Shown here one piece after another: positions 33,185-41,661 of a stretch of 56,825 nt of DNA. This DNA is from Microthrixaceae bacterium. Its GTDB lineage: Bacteria; Actinomycetota; Acidimicrobiia; Acidimicrobiales; Microtrichaceae. The notes beneath the pieces were generated by a model, which was not told the DNA's origin, did not search any database, and was given only the letters and a program-made list of their open reading frames with translations. The position numbers and the translations under genes were made by a program. The first letter of the stretch is position 1. The number at the start of each line of letters is the position of its first letter. Where the stretch lies: NCBI GenBank assembly GCA_019694615.1, contig JAIBBP010000127.1, forward strand, positions 1 to 56,825. The letters run 5' to 3'.

Positions 33185-34339
33185 TCAGGGGTGCTCGCCG
33201 GCGCGGGCGAGGAGGCCGCGGGCGATCACGAGACGCTGGATCTCGTTGGTGCCCTCACCGATCACCATGAGCGGAGCGTCGCGGTAGTAGCGCTCGACCG
33301 GCAGGTCGGTGGTGTAGCCGACCCCGCCGTGGATGCGCATCGCTTCGGTCGCGAGTTCGAGGGCTGTCTCGCTGGCGAAGAGCTTGGCCATCCCCGCCTC
33401 CACATCGCACCGGAGCCCGGCTGCCTTTCTCTCGGCGGCATTGCGGGTCAGAAGGCGCGCCGCTTCGAGCTTGGTGGCCATGTCGGCCAGCTTCATCTGT
33501 ATCGCCTGGTGCTCACAGATCGGTTTGCCGAACGTCTGCCGTTCCTGGGAGTAGGTGATTGCGGCATCGAACGCTGCTCGTGCGACTCCTACCGCTCGCG
33601 AGGCGATGTTGATCCGGCCGATCTCGAGCACGCCGAGGATCTGCGCCAGCCCGCGGCCCGGATCGCCGACGAGGTTGGCCGCGGGGACGCGATGCCCCAC
33701 GTATGACATCTCGACGGTCTCTGTCCCGCGATAGCCGAGCTTGCCGACGTGGGACGACACGGTGATTCCTTCGAACGCCGGACCCGGCTCCTTCTCGACG
33801 ACGAACGTCGAGACGCCCTCGGCGGTGCGTGCGACCAGCGCGACGATGCCGGCACGCTCCCCATTGGTGACCCACGCCTTGGTGCCCGAAATGACGTACA
33901 CGTCGCCGTCGCGGACCGCCTTGCAGGCGATGTTGCGGGTGTCGCTGCCGGCGTCTGGTTCGGACAGCGACATGGCGCCGCGGACCTCCCCGGTTGCCAT
34001 CGAGGGGAGGAGCCTCGACTTCTGCTCATCGTTGCCGTGCCGCATGAGCAGCGTGGCAGCCATGGTGTGGGTGTTGACGATGCCCGTCAGCGTCATCCAC
34101 CCGTACGCGAGCTCCTCGACGATCTCAACGTAGGTGGGAAGGTCGAGTCCGAGCCCGCCGTACTCCTCGGGGATCGTGACGCCGAACAGCCCCAGCTCAC
34201 GCATCGTGGCGACGATGTCGGCGGGGAACTCGTCGGCATGCTCGAGCTGCGACGCAACGGGGATTACGTCGCGGGCGACGAATCGGCGAACCGTCGCGAC
34301 GACTGCCTCGCGAACGTCGGGGTCGGTGCGGTCAGCCAT
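33185..34339 (-). CDS. Acyl-CoA dehydrogenase, canonical single-chain type (P450 operon B)
   Basis: A 384-residue ACAD with [49 protein letters not shown] and [19 protein letters not shown]. The catalytic Glu is present in [15 protein letters not shown]. It follows the operon-B SDR by 14 bases, linking ring or side-chain oxidation by the P450 and SDR to beta-oxidation. It is the best match in the window to ordinary short/medium-chain ACADs, with the 7463 gene. Confidence 0.93.
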   Translation of the reverse strand: MADRTDPDVREAVVATVRRFVARDVIPVASQLEHADEFPADIVATMRELGLFGVTIPEEYGGLGLDLPTYVEIVEELAYGWMTLTGIVNTHTMAATLLMRHGNDEQKSRLLPSMATGEVRGAMSLSEPDAGSDTRNIACKAVRDGDVYVISGTKAWVTNGERAGIVALVARTAEGVSTFVVEKEPGPAFEGITVSSHVGKLGYRGTETVEMSYVGHRVPAANLVGDPGRGLAQILGVLEIGRINIASRAVGVARAAFDAAITYSQERQTFGKPICEHQAIQMKLADMATKLEAARLLTRNAAERKAAGLRCDVEAGMAKLFASETALELATEAMRIHGGVGYTTDLPVERYYRDAPLMVIGEGTNEIQRLVIARGLLARAGEHP

Positions 34340-34353
34340 GTCGAATGCTCCGG

Positions 34354-35112
34354 TCAGAGGTACATGCCGCCGTTGACGCCGATGATCTGGCCGGTGATGT
34401 ACTCGCCGCCGTCGCTGCACAGGAACGAGGCGGCGGCAGCGATATCGGCGGGAGTGCCGGGGCGCCCCAGGGGGATGAAGCCCGCAAGCGTTTCGAGCGG
34501 TGGAACCGCGCCCGTGGAGACAGCTCCTTGCGCCATCGGTGTGTCGACGATCGTCGGCGGGATGGTGTTGACGGTGATGTGGTGCGGTGCCAGCTCCTTC
34601 GCCAGCCCCTTGGTGAGCGAGATGACCCCGCCTTTGGCGGCGACGTAATGGGCCATTCGGCCGGCGCCGGACTGGGCGCTCGACGAGGAGATGGTGACCA
34701 TGCGACCCCACCCGGCGTCGACCATGTCGGGGATCGCCAGCTGCAGGCTGGTGAACGTGCCGGTGAGGTTGACGGCGATCATGCGGTCCCACAGTTCACC
34801 GGAGATGGACGTTGCGTCGTCGAACGACTCGACGCCGGCGCTCGTGACGACGATGCCGATCGCGCCGAGCTCGCTTCGGACGGTGTCGTAGGCGGCCGCC
34901 ATTGCGTCGCGGTCGGCGACGTCTGCTCCGACGCCGATCGCTCGGCCTCCGTCGGCGACGATCTGCGATGCTGCTGCCGCGGACTTCGCCGGATCGAGGT
35001 CGAGGACGGCCACAGCGTGACCGTCGGCGGCGAGGCGTTGGGAGACCCCCAGTCCGATACCGGATGCTCCGCCGGTGACGACGGCGACGCGGCCCGACGA
35101 TTGGTCGCTCAT
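34354..35112 (-). CDS. SDR family oxidoreductase (P450 operon B)
   Basis: A 252-residue SDR with [26 protein letters not shown] and YVAAK, and C-terminal [12 protein letters not shown]. It is paralogous to the operon-A SDR (shared [14 protein letters not shown] and YITGQ stretches) and its ATG overlaps the P450 stop (ATGA). It likely oxidises the alcohol formed by that P450. Confidence 0.9.
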   Translation of the reverse strand: MSDQSSGRVAVVTGGASGIGLGVSQRLAADGHAVAVLDLDPAKSAAAASQIVADGGRAIGVGADVADRDAMAAAYDTVRSELGAIGIVVTSAGVESFDDATSISGELWDRMIAVNLTGTFTSLQLAIPDMVDAGWGRMVTISSSSAQSGAGRMAHYVAAKGGVISLTKGLAKELAPHHITVNTIPPTIVDTPMAQGAVSTGAVPPLETLAGFIPLGRPGTPADIAAAASFLCSDGGEYITGQIIGVNGGMYL

Positions 35113-36398
35113 TGCTCCACCTCCACGGGGGTGAACTCGATGTGGAGTTTGGTGAGTCCTCGCAGGATCCACGTCGGTTCGTAGTCGAAATGCCAGTTGC
35201 CATCGGTCCCGTGGTGCTCGGCGGAGAGGCGGAGATCGCGGGTGCGGTCGAGGATGCGGTTGAGGCTGACCCTGGCCTCGACCCGCGCCAGCGGACCGCC
35301 GGGACAGGAGTGGTGCCCGCGGCCGAACGCCAGGTGCTCTCGGGAGTTGGGCCGTTCGATGCGAAATTCCTCGGGGCATTCGAACCGGCGGGGATCGCGG
35401 TTGGCGGCCCCGTTGAGGAGCATGACAGGCGTTCCCGCCTTGATCTCGACGCCGCCGACACTGGTCGTGCGGCGGGTCATCCGAAAGTCGGCTTTGACCG
35501 GGCTTTCGAGGCGCAAGGCCTCCTCGATGAACTCGGGGATCAGGTCGCGGTTGGAGCGCAGTTCGTCCTGTAGCTCAGGCTTCTCGCACAGGTGTTGCAC
35601 ACAGTTGGCGAGAAGCTTGGCGGTGGTCTCCTGGCCTGCGGCGAACAGGAACGTCGCCGACCGGACGACGTTGACGACGGGCGGAATGCTCCCGTCGGGG
35701 TAGGTGCCCTGCGCGAGGTCGGTGAGGATGTCGTGGCGGGGGTTCGCCCGGCGGTCCTCGATGTAGGTGGAGAACCACTCGTCGAGCGAGTCGAGTTTGT
35801 TGAGCGGCTCGTCGTCGCGGACGTCGGCCTGGTTCACCATGCCGGGCGGTTGGCTGAGGCCGAAGAACTTCCGGAACTCGCCCTGGTCCGCCTCGGGGAC
35901 GCCGAGGACGTCGGCCACGGCGAACATCGCGAAAGGTTGCGCGTACTCGCTGATGAACTCGCACTTGCCGTTGGCGAGGAACTCGTCGAGCTGGCGGTCT
36001 GCGACGCGCCACATGAACTCCTCGTTCTCCTGGAGGCGCTTCGGTGTGAGGAGCCGCATGAGGAGAGCCCGCTCCTGGGTGTGCATCGGCGGGTCCATCG
36101 TGACCATGTGCTCGTTCATTGGGAGGAGGTCGCGGTGCGCGTCGATCGTGGCGCTCACGTCGTCGCCTTCGAGCGGTACGGGAAACTCGGCGAAGGGGCC
36201 GATCACCGAGTTGCACGACGAGAACGTGTCGTGATCGCGGTATATCTCCGATGCCTCGTCCCACCCGGTGACGGCGAGCACGCCATAGGTGTTGGTCGCC
36301 GCGATCGGGCACTTGGAGCGAAGGTGCTCGAAGTACGGGTACGGATCCTCCAACAGTGTGGCGTCGGTGAAGAAGTCGACCTGGTCGTAGTCGGTCAC
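35109..36398 (-). CDS. Cytochrome P450 (operon B)
   Basis: A 429-residue P450 with AAGQETTAK in the I helix, EEALRLES (ExxR) and the heme loop FGRGHHSCPGGPLAR (Cys365). It resembles the operon-A P450 throughout, including the opening VDFFTDATLLEDPYPYF, but has no ferredoxin gene beside it. The GTG at 36398 has AGGGGGAA upstream. It is divergent from a TetR regulator, and a perfect palindrome sits between them. Confidence 0.93.
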   Translation of the reverse strand: MTDYDQVDFFTDATLLEDPYPYFEHLRSKCPIAATNTYGVLAVTGWDEASEIYRDHDTFSSCNSVIGPFAEFPVPLEGDDVSATIDAHRDLLPMNEHMVTMDPPMHTQERALLMRLLTPKRLQENEEFMWRVADRQLDEFLANGKCEFISEYAQPFAMFAVADVLGVPEADQGEFRKFFGLSQPPGMVNQADVRDDEPLNKLDSLDEWFSTYIEDRRANPRHDILTDLAQGTYPDGSIPPVVNVVRSATFLFAAGQETTAKLLANCVQHLCEKPELQDELRSNRDLIPEFIEEALRLESPVKADFRMTRRTTSVGGVEIKAGTPVMLLNGAANRDPRRFECPEEFRIERPNSREHLAFGRGHHSCPGGPLARVEARVSLNRILDRTRDLRLSAEHHGTDGNWHFDYEPTWILRGLTKLHIEFTPVEVEQ

Positions 36399-36465
36399 GG
36401 ACGGTTCCCCCTGGTTCGGCCGGCGGTGATCGTTCCGGCAGGCGAGGCTGGGCGGTGGCACAGCA

Positions 36466-36487
36466 TTGCTAGGCGACTGCCTAGCAA
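36466..36487. promoter_or_regulatory. Perfect palindromic operator between P450 operon B and tetR
   Basis: TTGCTAGGC and GCCTAGCAA are exact inverted repeats around GACT. Length, symmetry and position between divergent genes match TetR-family operators, so it should control both tetR and the P450 operon. Confidence 0.75.
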
Positions 36488-36517
36488 GCACACTGCGAGG
36501 GTGGCAAGGAGTTCCCG

Positions 36518-37117
36518 ATGAGTGGTCCCACGAGACGGATCGGAGCGGAGGACTCGCAGTCGCGGGCGCACCTGCTCGATGTCGCGGAGCAGATGTTGCT
36601 GGCCGAAGGAGCGGCTGCCGTGACGTCGCGCCGGCTCGGCAGGCGGGCGGGAGTGAGCTCGCAGCTCGTCCACTACTACTTCCGCACGATGGACGACTTG
36701 TTCATCGAGCTGTTCCGGCGTCGGGCGGAGGAAGGCCTTCGGCGCGTCGAACAGGCGTTGGCCGTCGACGGGACGCTGACGGCGATCTGGGACCTCACGT
36801 CCAACCCCGCTGGGGCACTCTTCAACATCGAGTTCGCCGCGCTAGCCAACCATCGCAAGGCGTTGCAGGCTGAGATCGCCGAGTTCGGCGAGCGCTATCG
36901 CCGGTTGCAGCACGATGCCGTAGCCGCGCGGTTCGCTGCGCTCGGCGTGCCCGAGGAAGTGTGTCCACCGACGGTGGTGCTCTTGGCGCTGACCGGCATG
37001 GCGCAGATCATGTCGATCGAAGCGAACTTCGGGTTCACCACCGGCCACGACGAAGCGGTGACTTTCACCCGGCAGTTGCTCGAACGCGTCGAGGCGGGGG
37101 AATGGGGGGTGGGGTAA
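36518..37117 (+). CDS. TetR family transcriptional regulator
   Basis: A 199-residue TetR protein: helix-turn-helix AAAVTSRRLGRRAGVSSQLV then HYYFRTMDDLFIELF, followed by a helical ligand domain. AGGAG precedes the ATG at 36518. The perfect palindrome 31 bases upstream and the divergent P450 operon point to local repression lifted by a pathway intermediate, often a CoA thioester in this family. Confidence 0.92.
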   Translation: MSGPTRRIGAEDSQSRAHLLDVAEQMLLAEGAAAVTSRRLGRRAGVSSQLVHYYFRTMDDLFIELFRRRAEEGLRRVEQALAVDGTLTAIWDLTSNPAGALFNIEFAALANHRKALQAEIAEFGERYRRLQHDAVAARFAALGVPEEVCPPTVVLLALTGMAQIMSIEANFGFTTGHDEAVTFTRQLLERVEAGEWGVG

Positions 37118-37154
37118 TCAACGCGAAGGATACTGAGCCCGTGTCGCAGTCTGC

Positions 37155-37170
37155 TACACTTGTCGCAAGT
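37155..37170. promoter_or_regulatory. Promoter/operator of the zeta-like toxin module
   Basis: The -10 box TACACT (37155-37160) overlaps the inverted repeat ACTTG-TCG-CAAGT (37158-37170), a likely autoregulatory site for the antitoxin. Confidence 0.5.
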
Positions 37171-37198
37171 CGGAACGACCGGAAGTATGGTGGATGTC

Positions 37199-37576
37199 AT
37201 GACACGACCCAGCTCGACACCGTCGCGGATCAGCGCCGATATCGCTGCCAGCGCTGCGGCGGTGGCTCCCTACGAGCACCGCACGATCACCGAGCAGATC
37301 AACTACTGGGCGCGCGTTGGTATGCAGATCGAACGTTCGGCATCGGTCACGAGTCGCAGCGTGCTCGCGGTCGCTGCCGGCCGAGCCCAGTTCTCCGGCC
37401 TCACCGTCGACGAGCGGCGAGCGGCCCATGCACTGATCGACGCCGGGATCGCCGAACGAGCGGCGTCGGAGCGATTCGGCGCGGCGGCGCGTGCAGCGGG
37501 GCAAACGACCGTTTCGATCGACGACGACGGCTACCTCATCGAGATCGCACCGGGAGGAACACGGCGTCGTCTATGA
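37199..37576 (+). CDS. ParD-like antitoxin of a zeta-type module
   Basis: A 125-residue protein with a central YEHRTITEQINYWARVGMQI segment typical of ParD-like antitoxins found beside zeta-like kinases, and a C-terminal beta-rich tail (TTVSIDDDGYLIEIAPGG). GGTGG precedes the ATG at 37199; an in-frame ATG is also at 37187. It overlaps the toxin start by ATGA. Confidence 0.75.
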   Translation: MTRPSSTPSRISADIAASAAAVAPYEHRTITEQINYWARVGMQIERSASVTSRSVLAVAAGRAQFSGLTVDERRAAHALIDAGIAERAASERFGAAARAAGQTTVSIDDDGYLIEIAPGGTRRRL

Positions 37577-38142
37577 GTCGACTCGACCTCATCGTCGGTC
37601 CGAACGGCGCTGGCAAGACGACTCTGTTCGAGCGGGTCCTTGCCGCGAGTCGGCCGGGCCTCCCGTTCGTCAACGCAGACCGGATTGCCGTCGACCGCTT
37701 CGGTGACGAAGCGGAAGCACGCTCGTATGAGGCTGCGACGATCGCGGCGCGGGCGCGCTCGGCGCTTGTCGACGCCCGGCTCGACTTCTGTACCGAGACC
37801 GTGTTCTCCCATTCGTCCAAGGTCGACCTCGTCGCCGACGCGGTATCGGCTGGGTACGACGTAGTGCTCCACGTCGTGATGATCCCGCTCGCCCTCTCGG
37901 GGCCGAGGGTCGCCGCGCGTGCCGCAGCCGGCGGCCACTCGGTGCCGACAGACAAGCTCGGTGCACGATTCGAGCGGCTCTGGCCCCACGTCGTCGCAGT
38001 GGTCCCGGTGTGCATGCTCGCCGTGTTCTGGGACAACTCCGGCGACGCAGGCCCAACCGAGGTAGCGACCTTTCGGTACGGGTTGGCCGATGCTCCACCA
38101 CGTTGGCCGTCGTGGGCACCGGCGCCGCTGACCGAGCTCTGA
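37573..38142 (+). CDS. Zeta-toxin-like kinase
   Basis: A 189-residue P-loop protein with Walker A GPNGAGKTT near the N-terminus, PFVNADRIAVDRFG and FCTETVFSHSSKVDLV, the pattern of zeta-like toxins that phosphorylate UDP-sugars or other nucleotides. It is coupled to the antitoxin by a 4-base overlap. It is at the short end for the family. Alternatives include a non-toxic AAA ATPase. Confidence 0.8.
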   Translation: MSRLDLIVGPNGAGKTTLFERVLAASRPGLPFVNADRIAVDRFGDEAEARSYEAATIAARARSALVDARLDFCTETVFSHSSKVDLVADAVSAGYDVVLHVVMIPLALSGPRVAARAAAGGHSVPTDKLGARFERLWPHVVAVVPVCMLAVFWDNSGDAGPTEVATFRYGLADAPPRWPSWAPAPLTEL

Positions 38143-38164
38143 TCGCGTGGGACTGTGGCGGGTC

Positions 38165-38932
38165 TCAGAGCGGGACCATCTTCGGGAGATGACCCCGATC
38201 GAGTGATCGGGTCCCGGCTTCGGCCGCGATCGAGTTCGCGGTGCCGAGGAGGTTGTCGAGCACGAAGGTGCGCCGCAGGTAGCGATGGAAGTCGTGTTCG
38301 GTGGTGAACCCGATGCCGGCGAGCACCTGCTGGCAGTGGTTGCGAACCGTCTGGGCAGAGAACCCGCACACTGCCTTCGCCAGGGCGGCCGCTTCGGGCG
38401 AGCCGTCGATCCATGCGCCGTCGAGGGCCGCCGCCGCGGCCTCCACGGCGACGTGCGCTTCGGCGAGGCGGTGGCGCACCGCCTGAAAGCCGGCGATGGG
38501 CCGATCGAACTGAACACGGTCGAGTGCGTGGGTGCGGGCCATCTCGACCATCGTCCGCATGGCGCCCACCATTTCGTGACCGATCGCCAACCGTCCGAGA
38601 GCAACGCCCTCGTCCGCAAGCCGAACCTCCGGCTCTGCCACCACGACCAGTCCGAGGTCAGGGTCGAGGCCGACTCGCTCACCGCCGAACTCCACGTAGC
38701 GATCACCGAACGAAATCGGACCGGCGACCAGCCGGGACAGCGCATCGGATGTCGCGCAGACAGCACCCTGCGCCTCGAACCAGGACGACACGGCGACCCG
38801 AGGAGCCGCCCGGACCGCGTCGATCCAGCCGAGCGCGTCGAGGTCACCGCCCGCGCGGGCCGCCCGGTCGAACGTCGTCGCCAACAGTGCGAGCGATGCG
38901 TCATCCAACCCGGCCCCGTCGAGCGCGGTCAT
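38165..38932 (-). CDS. Short acyl-CoA dehydrogenase subunit
   Basis: A 255-residue ACAD-like chain, well below the usual 380. It retains the C-terminal helical domain (HALDRVQFDRPIAGFQAVRH, GIGFTTEHDFHRYLRRTFVL) and lacks the N-terminal SEPGAGSD and NGxKxW motifs. Its ATG overlaps the stop of the full-size ACAD upstream. By analogy with steroid FadE pairs it should be the small chain of a heterotetramer, equivalent to the 23371 gene. Confidence 0.85.
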   Translation of the reverse strand: MTALDGAGLDDASLALLATTFDRAARAGGDLDALGWIDAVRAAPRVAVSSWFEAQGAVCATSDALSRLVAGPISFGDRYVEFGGERVGLDPDLGLVVVAEPEVRLADEGVALGRLAIGHEMVGAMRTMVEMARTHALDRVQFDRPIAGFQAVRHRLAEAHVAVEAAAAALDGAWIDGSPEAAALAKAVCGFSAQTVRNHCQQVLAGIGFTTEHDFHRYLRRTFVLDNLLGTANSIAAEAGTRSLDRGHLPKMVPL

Positions 38933-40062
38933 CGGTCGGCTCCGAGGTCGAGCAGCCGCCGGGCCACGATGTTGCGCTGGATCTCGGCGCTGCCGCCGTA
39001 GATCGTCGCGGCACGTGAGTAGAGGTAGTCGGTTCTCCACCGTTCGCTGACGGGGTCGTCGTCGAGTGCGACGTCGGCGGCGAGCACGCCCGCGGCGAGG
39101 TCGAACACCTGCTGCTCGCAGGTCGCCAGGAGGATCTTGTCGACAGATGTTTCGGGACCGAGGCGTTCGCCTCGGTCGAGTCGGTGCAGGGTGGAACGCG
39201 ATCGGGAACGCAACGCGAACAGGTCGACGATCACTCGGCCGAGGTCGCGCCGATCCAACGATGACGACGCCTGCGCGACGAGGTCGTCGAGCCGGCGATG
39301 CAGGAACGCCCCCCGGTGCCACAGGGCGGTGCTGCGCTCGAAGGGCAACAGGTCCATCGCCACCGCCCACCCCTGGCCGATCTCGCCGAGCATCCGTCCG
39401 GCGGGCACCAGCACGTCGTCGAAGAACACCTCGCTGAACTCGGGCTGTCCGTGCATCGTCTCGATCGGTCGGACCGCAATGCCGGGGGTGTCCATGTCGA
39501 CGAACAGGGCACTGATCCCACGGTGCGCCGACTCGACGGTGCCGGTACGCACCAGGAGGACACACCGCTGGGCGTACTGGGCGAGGCTCGTCCACACCTT
39601 CTGCCCGTTGACACGCCAGTGCGGCCCGTCGGGGGTGTCGACCGGCTCTGCCTCACACGTCAGCCCGGCGAGGTTGGAGCCGGTTCCCGGTTCGGAGAAT
39701 CCCTGACACCAGGTCTCGTCACCTCGGAGCAGGAGGGGCACCATCTCCGCCGCAAGGTCAGGCGACGCGTAGTCGATCATCGTCGGTGCCAGGACCTCGG
39801 TCATCGAGTAGAGGCCCGGCTCGACGAAGCCCCGGGATGTCAGCGCCTCGCCGAGGTAGCCGCGCAGCAGCGGGGAACCGCCGAGTCCACCGACCCGTTC
39901 GGACCATCCCCAGCGCATCCACCCGGCGTCGTAGCCGAGCCGCTTGACCTTTCCGAGATGGGCCATCTCGGCATCGAGGTCCGGGCCGTGGTCGGGTGAC
40001 AGATCGGCGGTGTGCTCGTCGAGCCATTGGTCGAGGCCGGAGCGGAACTCTTCGAGCTCCAA
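38929..40062 (-). CDS. Acyl-CoA dehydrogenase, larger subunit, with TTG start
   Basis: A 377-residue ACAD: GFSEPGTGSNLAGLTCEA, VNGQKVWTSLAQYAQRC, and C-terminal IYGGSAEIQRNIVARRLL without the canonical Glu. It is paralogous to the 22256 gene (shared GW..VGGLGG and QGFSEP). The only start that fits the family N-terminus is TTG at 40062 (ELEEFRSGLDQWL follows). One base change would make it ATG and give the upstream gene a stop at the same place. Confidence 0.87.
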   Translation of the reverse strand: MELEEFRSGLDQWLDEHTADLSPDHGPDLDAEMAHLGKVKRLGYDAGWMRWGWSERVGGLGGSPLLRGYLGEALTSRGFVEPGLYSMTEVLAPTMIDYASPDLAAEMVPLLLRGDETWCQGFSEPGTGSNLAGLTCEAEPVDTPDGPHWRVNGQKVWTSLAQYAQRCVLLVRTGTVESAHRGISALFVDMDTPGIAVRPIETMHGQPEFSEVFFDDVLVPAGRMLGEIGQGWAVAMDLLPFERSTALWHRGAFLHRRLDDLVAQASSSLDRRDLGRVIVDLFALRSRSRSTLHRLDRGERLGPETSVDKILLATCEQQVFDLAAGVLAADVALDDDPVSERWRTDYLYSRAATIYGGSAEIQRNIVARRLLDLGADR

Positions 40063-40493
40063 CAGTCGCCGACTCCGGGCGCGGGCCTCGTGGGGTCGTG
40101 GGGGCGGCCGCCGTCGCGGGCACCGCTTCGGCGGAGAAACGTCATGGACCGGGTCTGGATCCGCCAGCCGTCGTCGAGTCGACGGTAGGTGTCGGTGTAC
40201 CAGCCGATGCGCATCTCGTGGTTGGTCTGGCCGACGAAGCACAACGGCTGTTCGCCGGTGCCACGGTCGCCGTCGAGCTCGAGGGCCGGCGGGCCCACCA
40301 TGAACAGCCCACTCGGCGCGGCCGCGACCAGAGTGGGAAAGTCGGCGAGAGCGTAGGTGTCGCCGAACGCGCTGTAGGTGCCGCCGGGCGCGAACGTGGC
40401 GACGACGGCGTCGACGTCGCCTTTGGTCATTCCCACGGCGTAACGGGCCAGCGTCTGGGTGAGTTCGATCACGTCGTCGGTCGGGTTCGTCAT
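39840..40493 (-). CDS. NTF2/SnoaL-like protein, probably read through its original stop
   Basis: The first 143 codons encode a typical SnoaL-like fold (VIELTQTLARYAVGMTKGDV, FAPGGTYSAFGDTY, MRIGWYTDTYRRLDDGWRIQ). Codon 144 is TGT at 40064-40062 where a TGA would give the normal length. Translation instead runs 73 more codons in a frame that merely shadows the ACAD gene, ending at 39840. AAGGA precedes the ATG at 40493. The protein may be a dehydratase or isomerase acting on the ring substrate. The tail is Ser-rich and unlikely to fold. Confidence 0.75.
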   Translation of the reverse strand: MTNPTDDVIELTQTLARYAVGMTKGDVDAVVATFAPGGTYSAFGDTYALADFPTLVAAAPSGLFMVGPPALELDGDRGTGEQPLCFVGQTNHEMRIGWYTDTYRRLDDGWRIQTRSMTFLRRSGARDGGRPHDPTRPAPGVGDCWSSKSSAPASTNGSTSTPPICHPTTARTSMPRWPISERSSGSATTPGGCAGDGPNGSVDSAVPRCCAATSARR

Positions 40494-40505
40494 TCGATCC
40501 TTCAT

Positions 40506-41567
40506 TCAGTCGAAGCCGTACACGACGTGCACGGTGGGCGACGTCGGAACTGATTGGCAGGTGAGCACGAATCCGTCGGCGACCTCCTCGTCGGTGAGTG
40601 CGTCGTTCACCAGCATCTCGACGCTGCCGTCGAGGAGACGTGCCATGCAGGTAGCGCAACTGCCCGACTCACAGGAGTAAGGCGGGTCGAGGCCGAGTTG
40701 GCGCGCGGTCTGCAGGATCGTCGTGCCGGGTCGATGGTCGGCCTTCCCCACTCGCCCGTCTACATCGATGACGATCGAGGTCGGGCACTCCTGCTCGGCG
40801 TCGATGTCGGCCGCGTCGGCGCCGTCGTTCCCGGGAGGGGTGGCGAACCGCTCGACGTGGATTCGGTCGCCGTCGACACCGGCTGCGAGCAAGGTAGACT
40901 CGACGATGTCCATGAAGGCGGGTGGGCCACACACGTAGTGCTCGGCGCTCGGAGCGGTGTCACGGAGGAATGCGTCCACGGCAGCGGCGTCGGTGAATCC
41001 GTGGTCGATGTCCCAGCGGTGGGTCACACTGAGCCGGCCGTTCGATGCCGAGGCGAGACGGTCGAGTTCGCGGAGGAAGATCGTGTTGTCAGGATCTCGG
41101 TTGGCGTAGAGAACGCGAACGCGGCGATCGGTGTTCGCCAGTGCAGCGCGAGCTAGCGACATGATCGGGGTGATGCCGCTGCCCGCTGCGAACGCGACGA
41201 GGTCGGCATCGGTCTCGGTGAGCACGAAGCGGCCCGCAGGCAACGTGACGTCGAGCTCGGAGCCCGGCTCGACATGGTCTATCAGCCAGTTGGAGACGGC
41301 ACCGCCTGGGACACGCTTGACCGTGACGGCCGGAGCGTCGTCGACGCCCGGGGCCGAGGACATCGAGTAGCAGCGCAGCAACGTCGCGCCGTCGATCGCG
41401 ACGCGGAACGTGCAGAACTGCCCGGCGAGGTACTCGAACTTCGGGCGCAGGTCGCTGGGAACCTGGAGCACGAACGACCGCGCCTCGTGGGTCTCGACGA
41501 CGACCTCGGACACCGTGACTCGATGAAAGCTGTGGTCGGGTCGAGTGGCGACGGTCGCGTTCGACAC
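40506..41567 (-). CDS. KshB-like oxygenase reductase (FAD, NAD, 2Fe-2S)
   Basis: A 353-residue reductase in the order FAD domain (RCYSMSSAP), NAD domain (AAGSGITPIMSLARAAL) and C-terminal plant-type ferredoxin domain (CESGSCATCMARL plus a later Cys in VLTCQS). This architecture is shared by KshB, PaaE and related reductases that feed Rieske oxygenases. It could serve both Rieske proteins of the window. The GTG at 41567 lies seven bases after a -10 box TATCGT, so I prefer it to an ATG at 41603. Confidence 0.92.
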   Translation of the reverse strand: MSNATVATRPDHSFHRVTVSEVVVETHEARSFVLQVPSDLRPKFEYLAGQFCTFRVAIDGATLLRCYSMSSAPGVDDAPAVTVKRVPGGAVSNWLIDHVEPGSELDVTLPAGRFVLTETDADLVAFAAGSGITPIMSLARAALANTDRRVRVLYANRDPDNTIFLRELDRLASASNGRLSVTHRWDIDHGFTDAAAVDAFLRDTAPSAEHYVCGPPAFMDIVESTLLAAGVDGDRIHVERFATPPGNDGADAADIDAEQECPTSIVIDVDGRVGKADHRPGTTILQTARQLGLDPPYSCESGSCATCMARLLDGSVEMLVNDALTDEEVADGFVLTCQSVPTSPTVHVVYGFD

Positions 41568-41574
41568 GCGCCCA

Positions 41575-41591
41575 ACGATAATGGCGTTCTC
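41575..41591. promoter_or_regulatory. 17-base promoter element shared with 50252-50268
   Basis: ACGATAATGGCGTTCTC contains a minus-strand -10 (TATCGT) for the reductase and a plus-strand -10 (GATAAT) for the synthetase. The identical 17 bases recur between another divergent pair. Confidence 0.55.
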
Positions 41592-41661
41592 ATCTGAGAG
41601 CAATCACGTTGTCACCAGCCTCGAAGCGAGCTATCGTCGGGCGCGGATCGCCAGGGGGTGG

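Noticed and set aside
33185..34792. A 535-residue SDR-ACAD fusion on the minus strand
   Set aside because: The upstream part is a shifted-frame shadow of the SDR at 34354-35112. The ACAD has its own ATG at 34339.
38929..40659. A 576-residue NTF2-ACAD fusion
   Set aside because: The first 200 residues are out of frame with the NTF2-like gene and Arg-rich, as expected of a shadow frame. The ACAD begins at TTG 40062.
41581..41583. ATG at 41581 as the synthetase start
   Set aside because: It overlaps the predicted -10 box of the same gene and the following 27 codons show weaker bias. GTG 41662 or TTG 41665 behind a G-rich site fits better.
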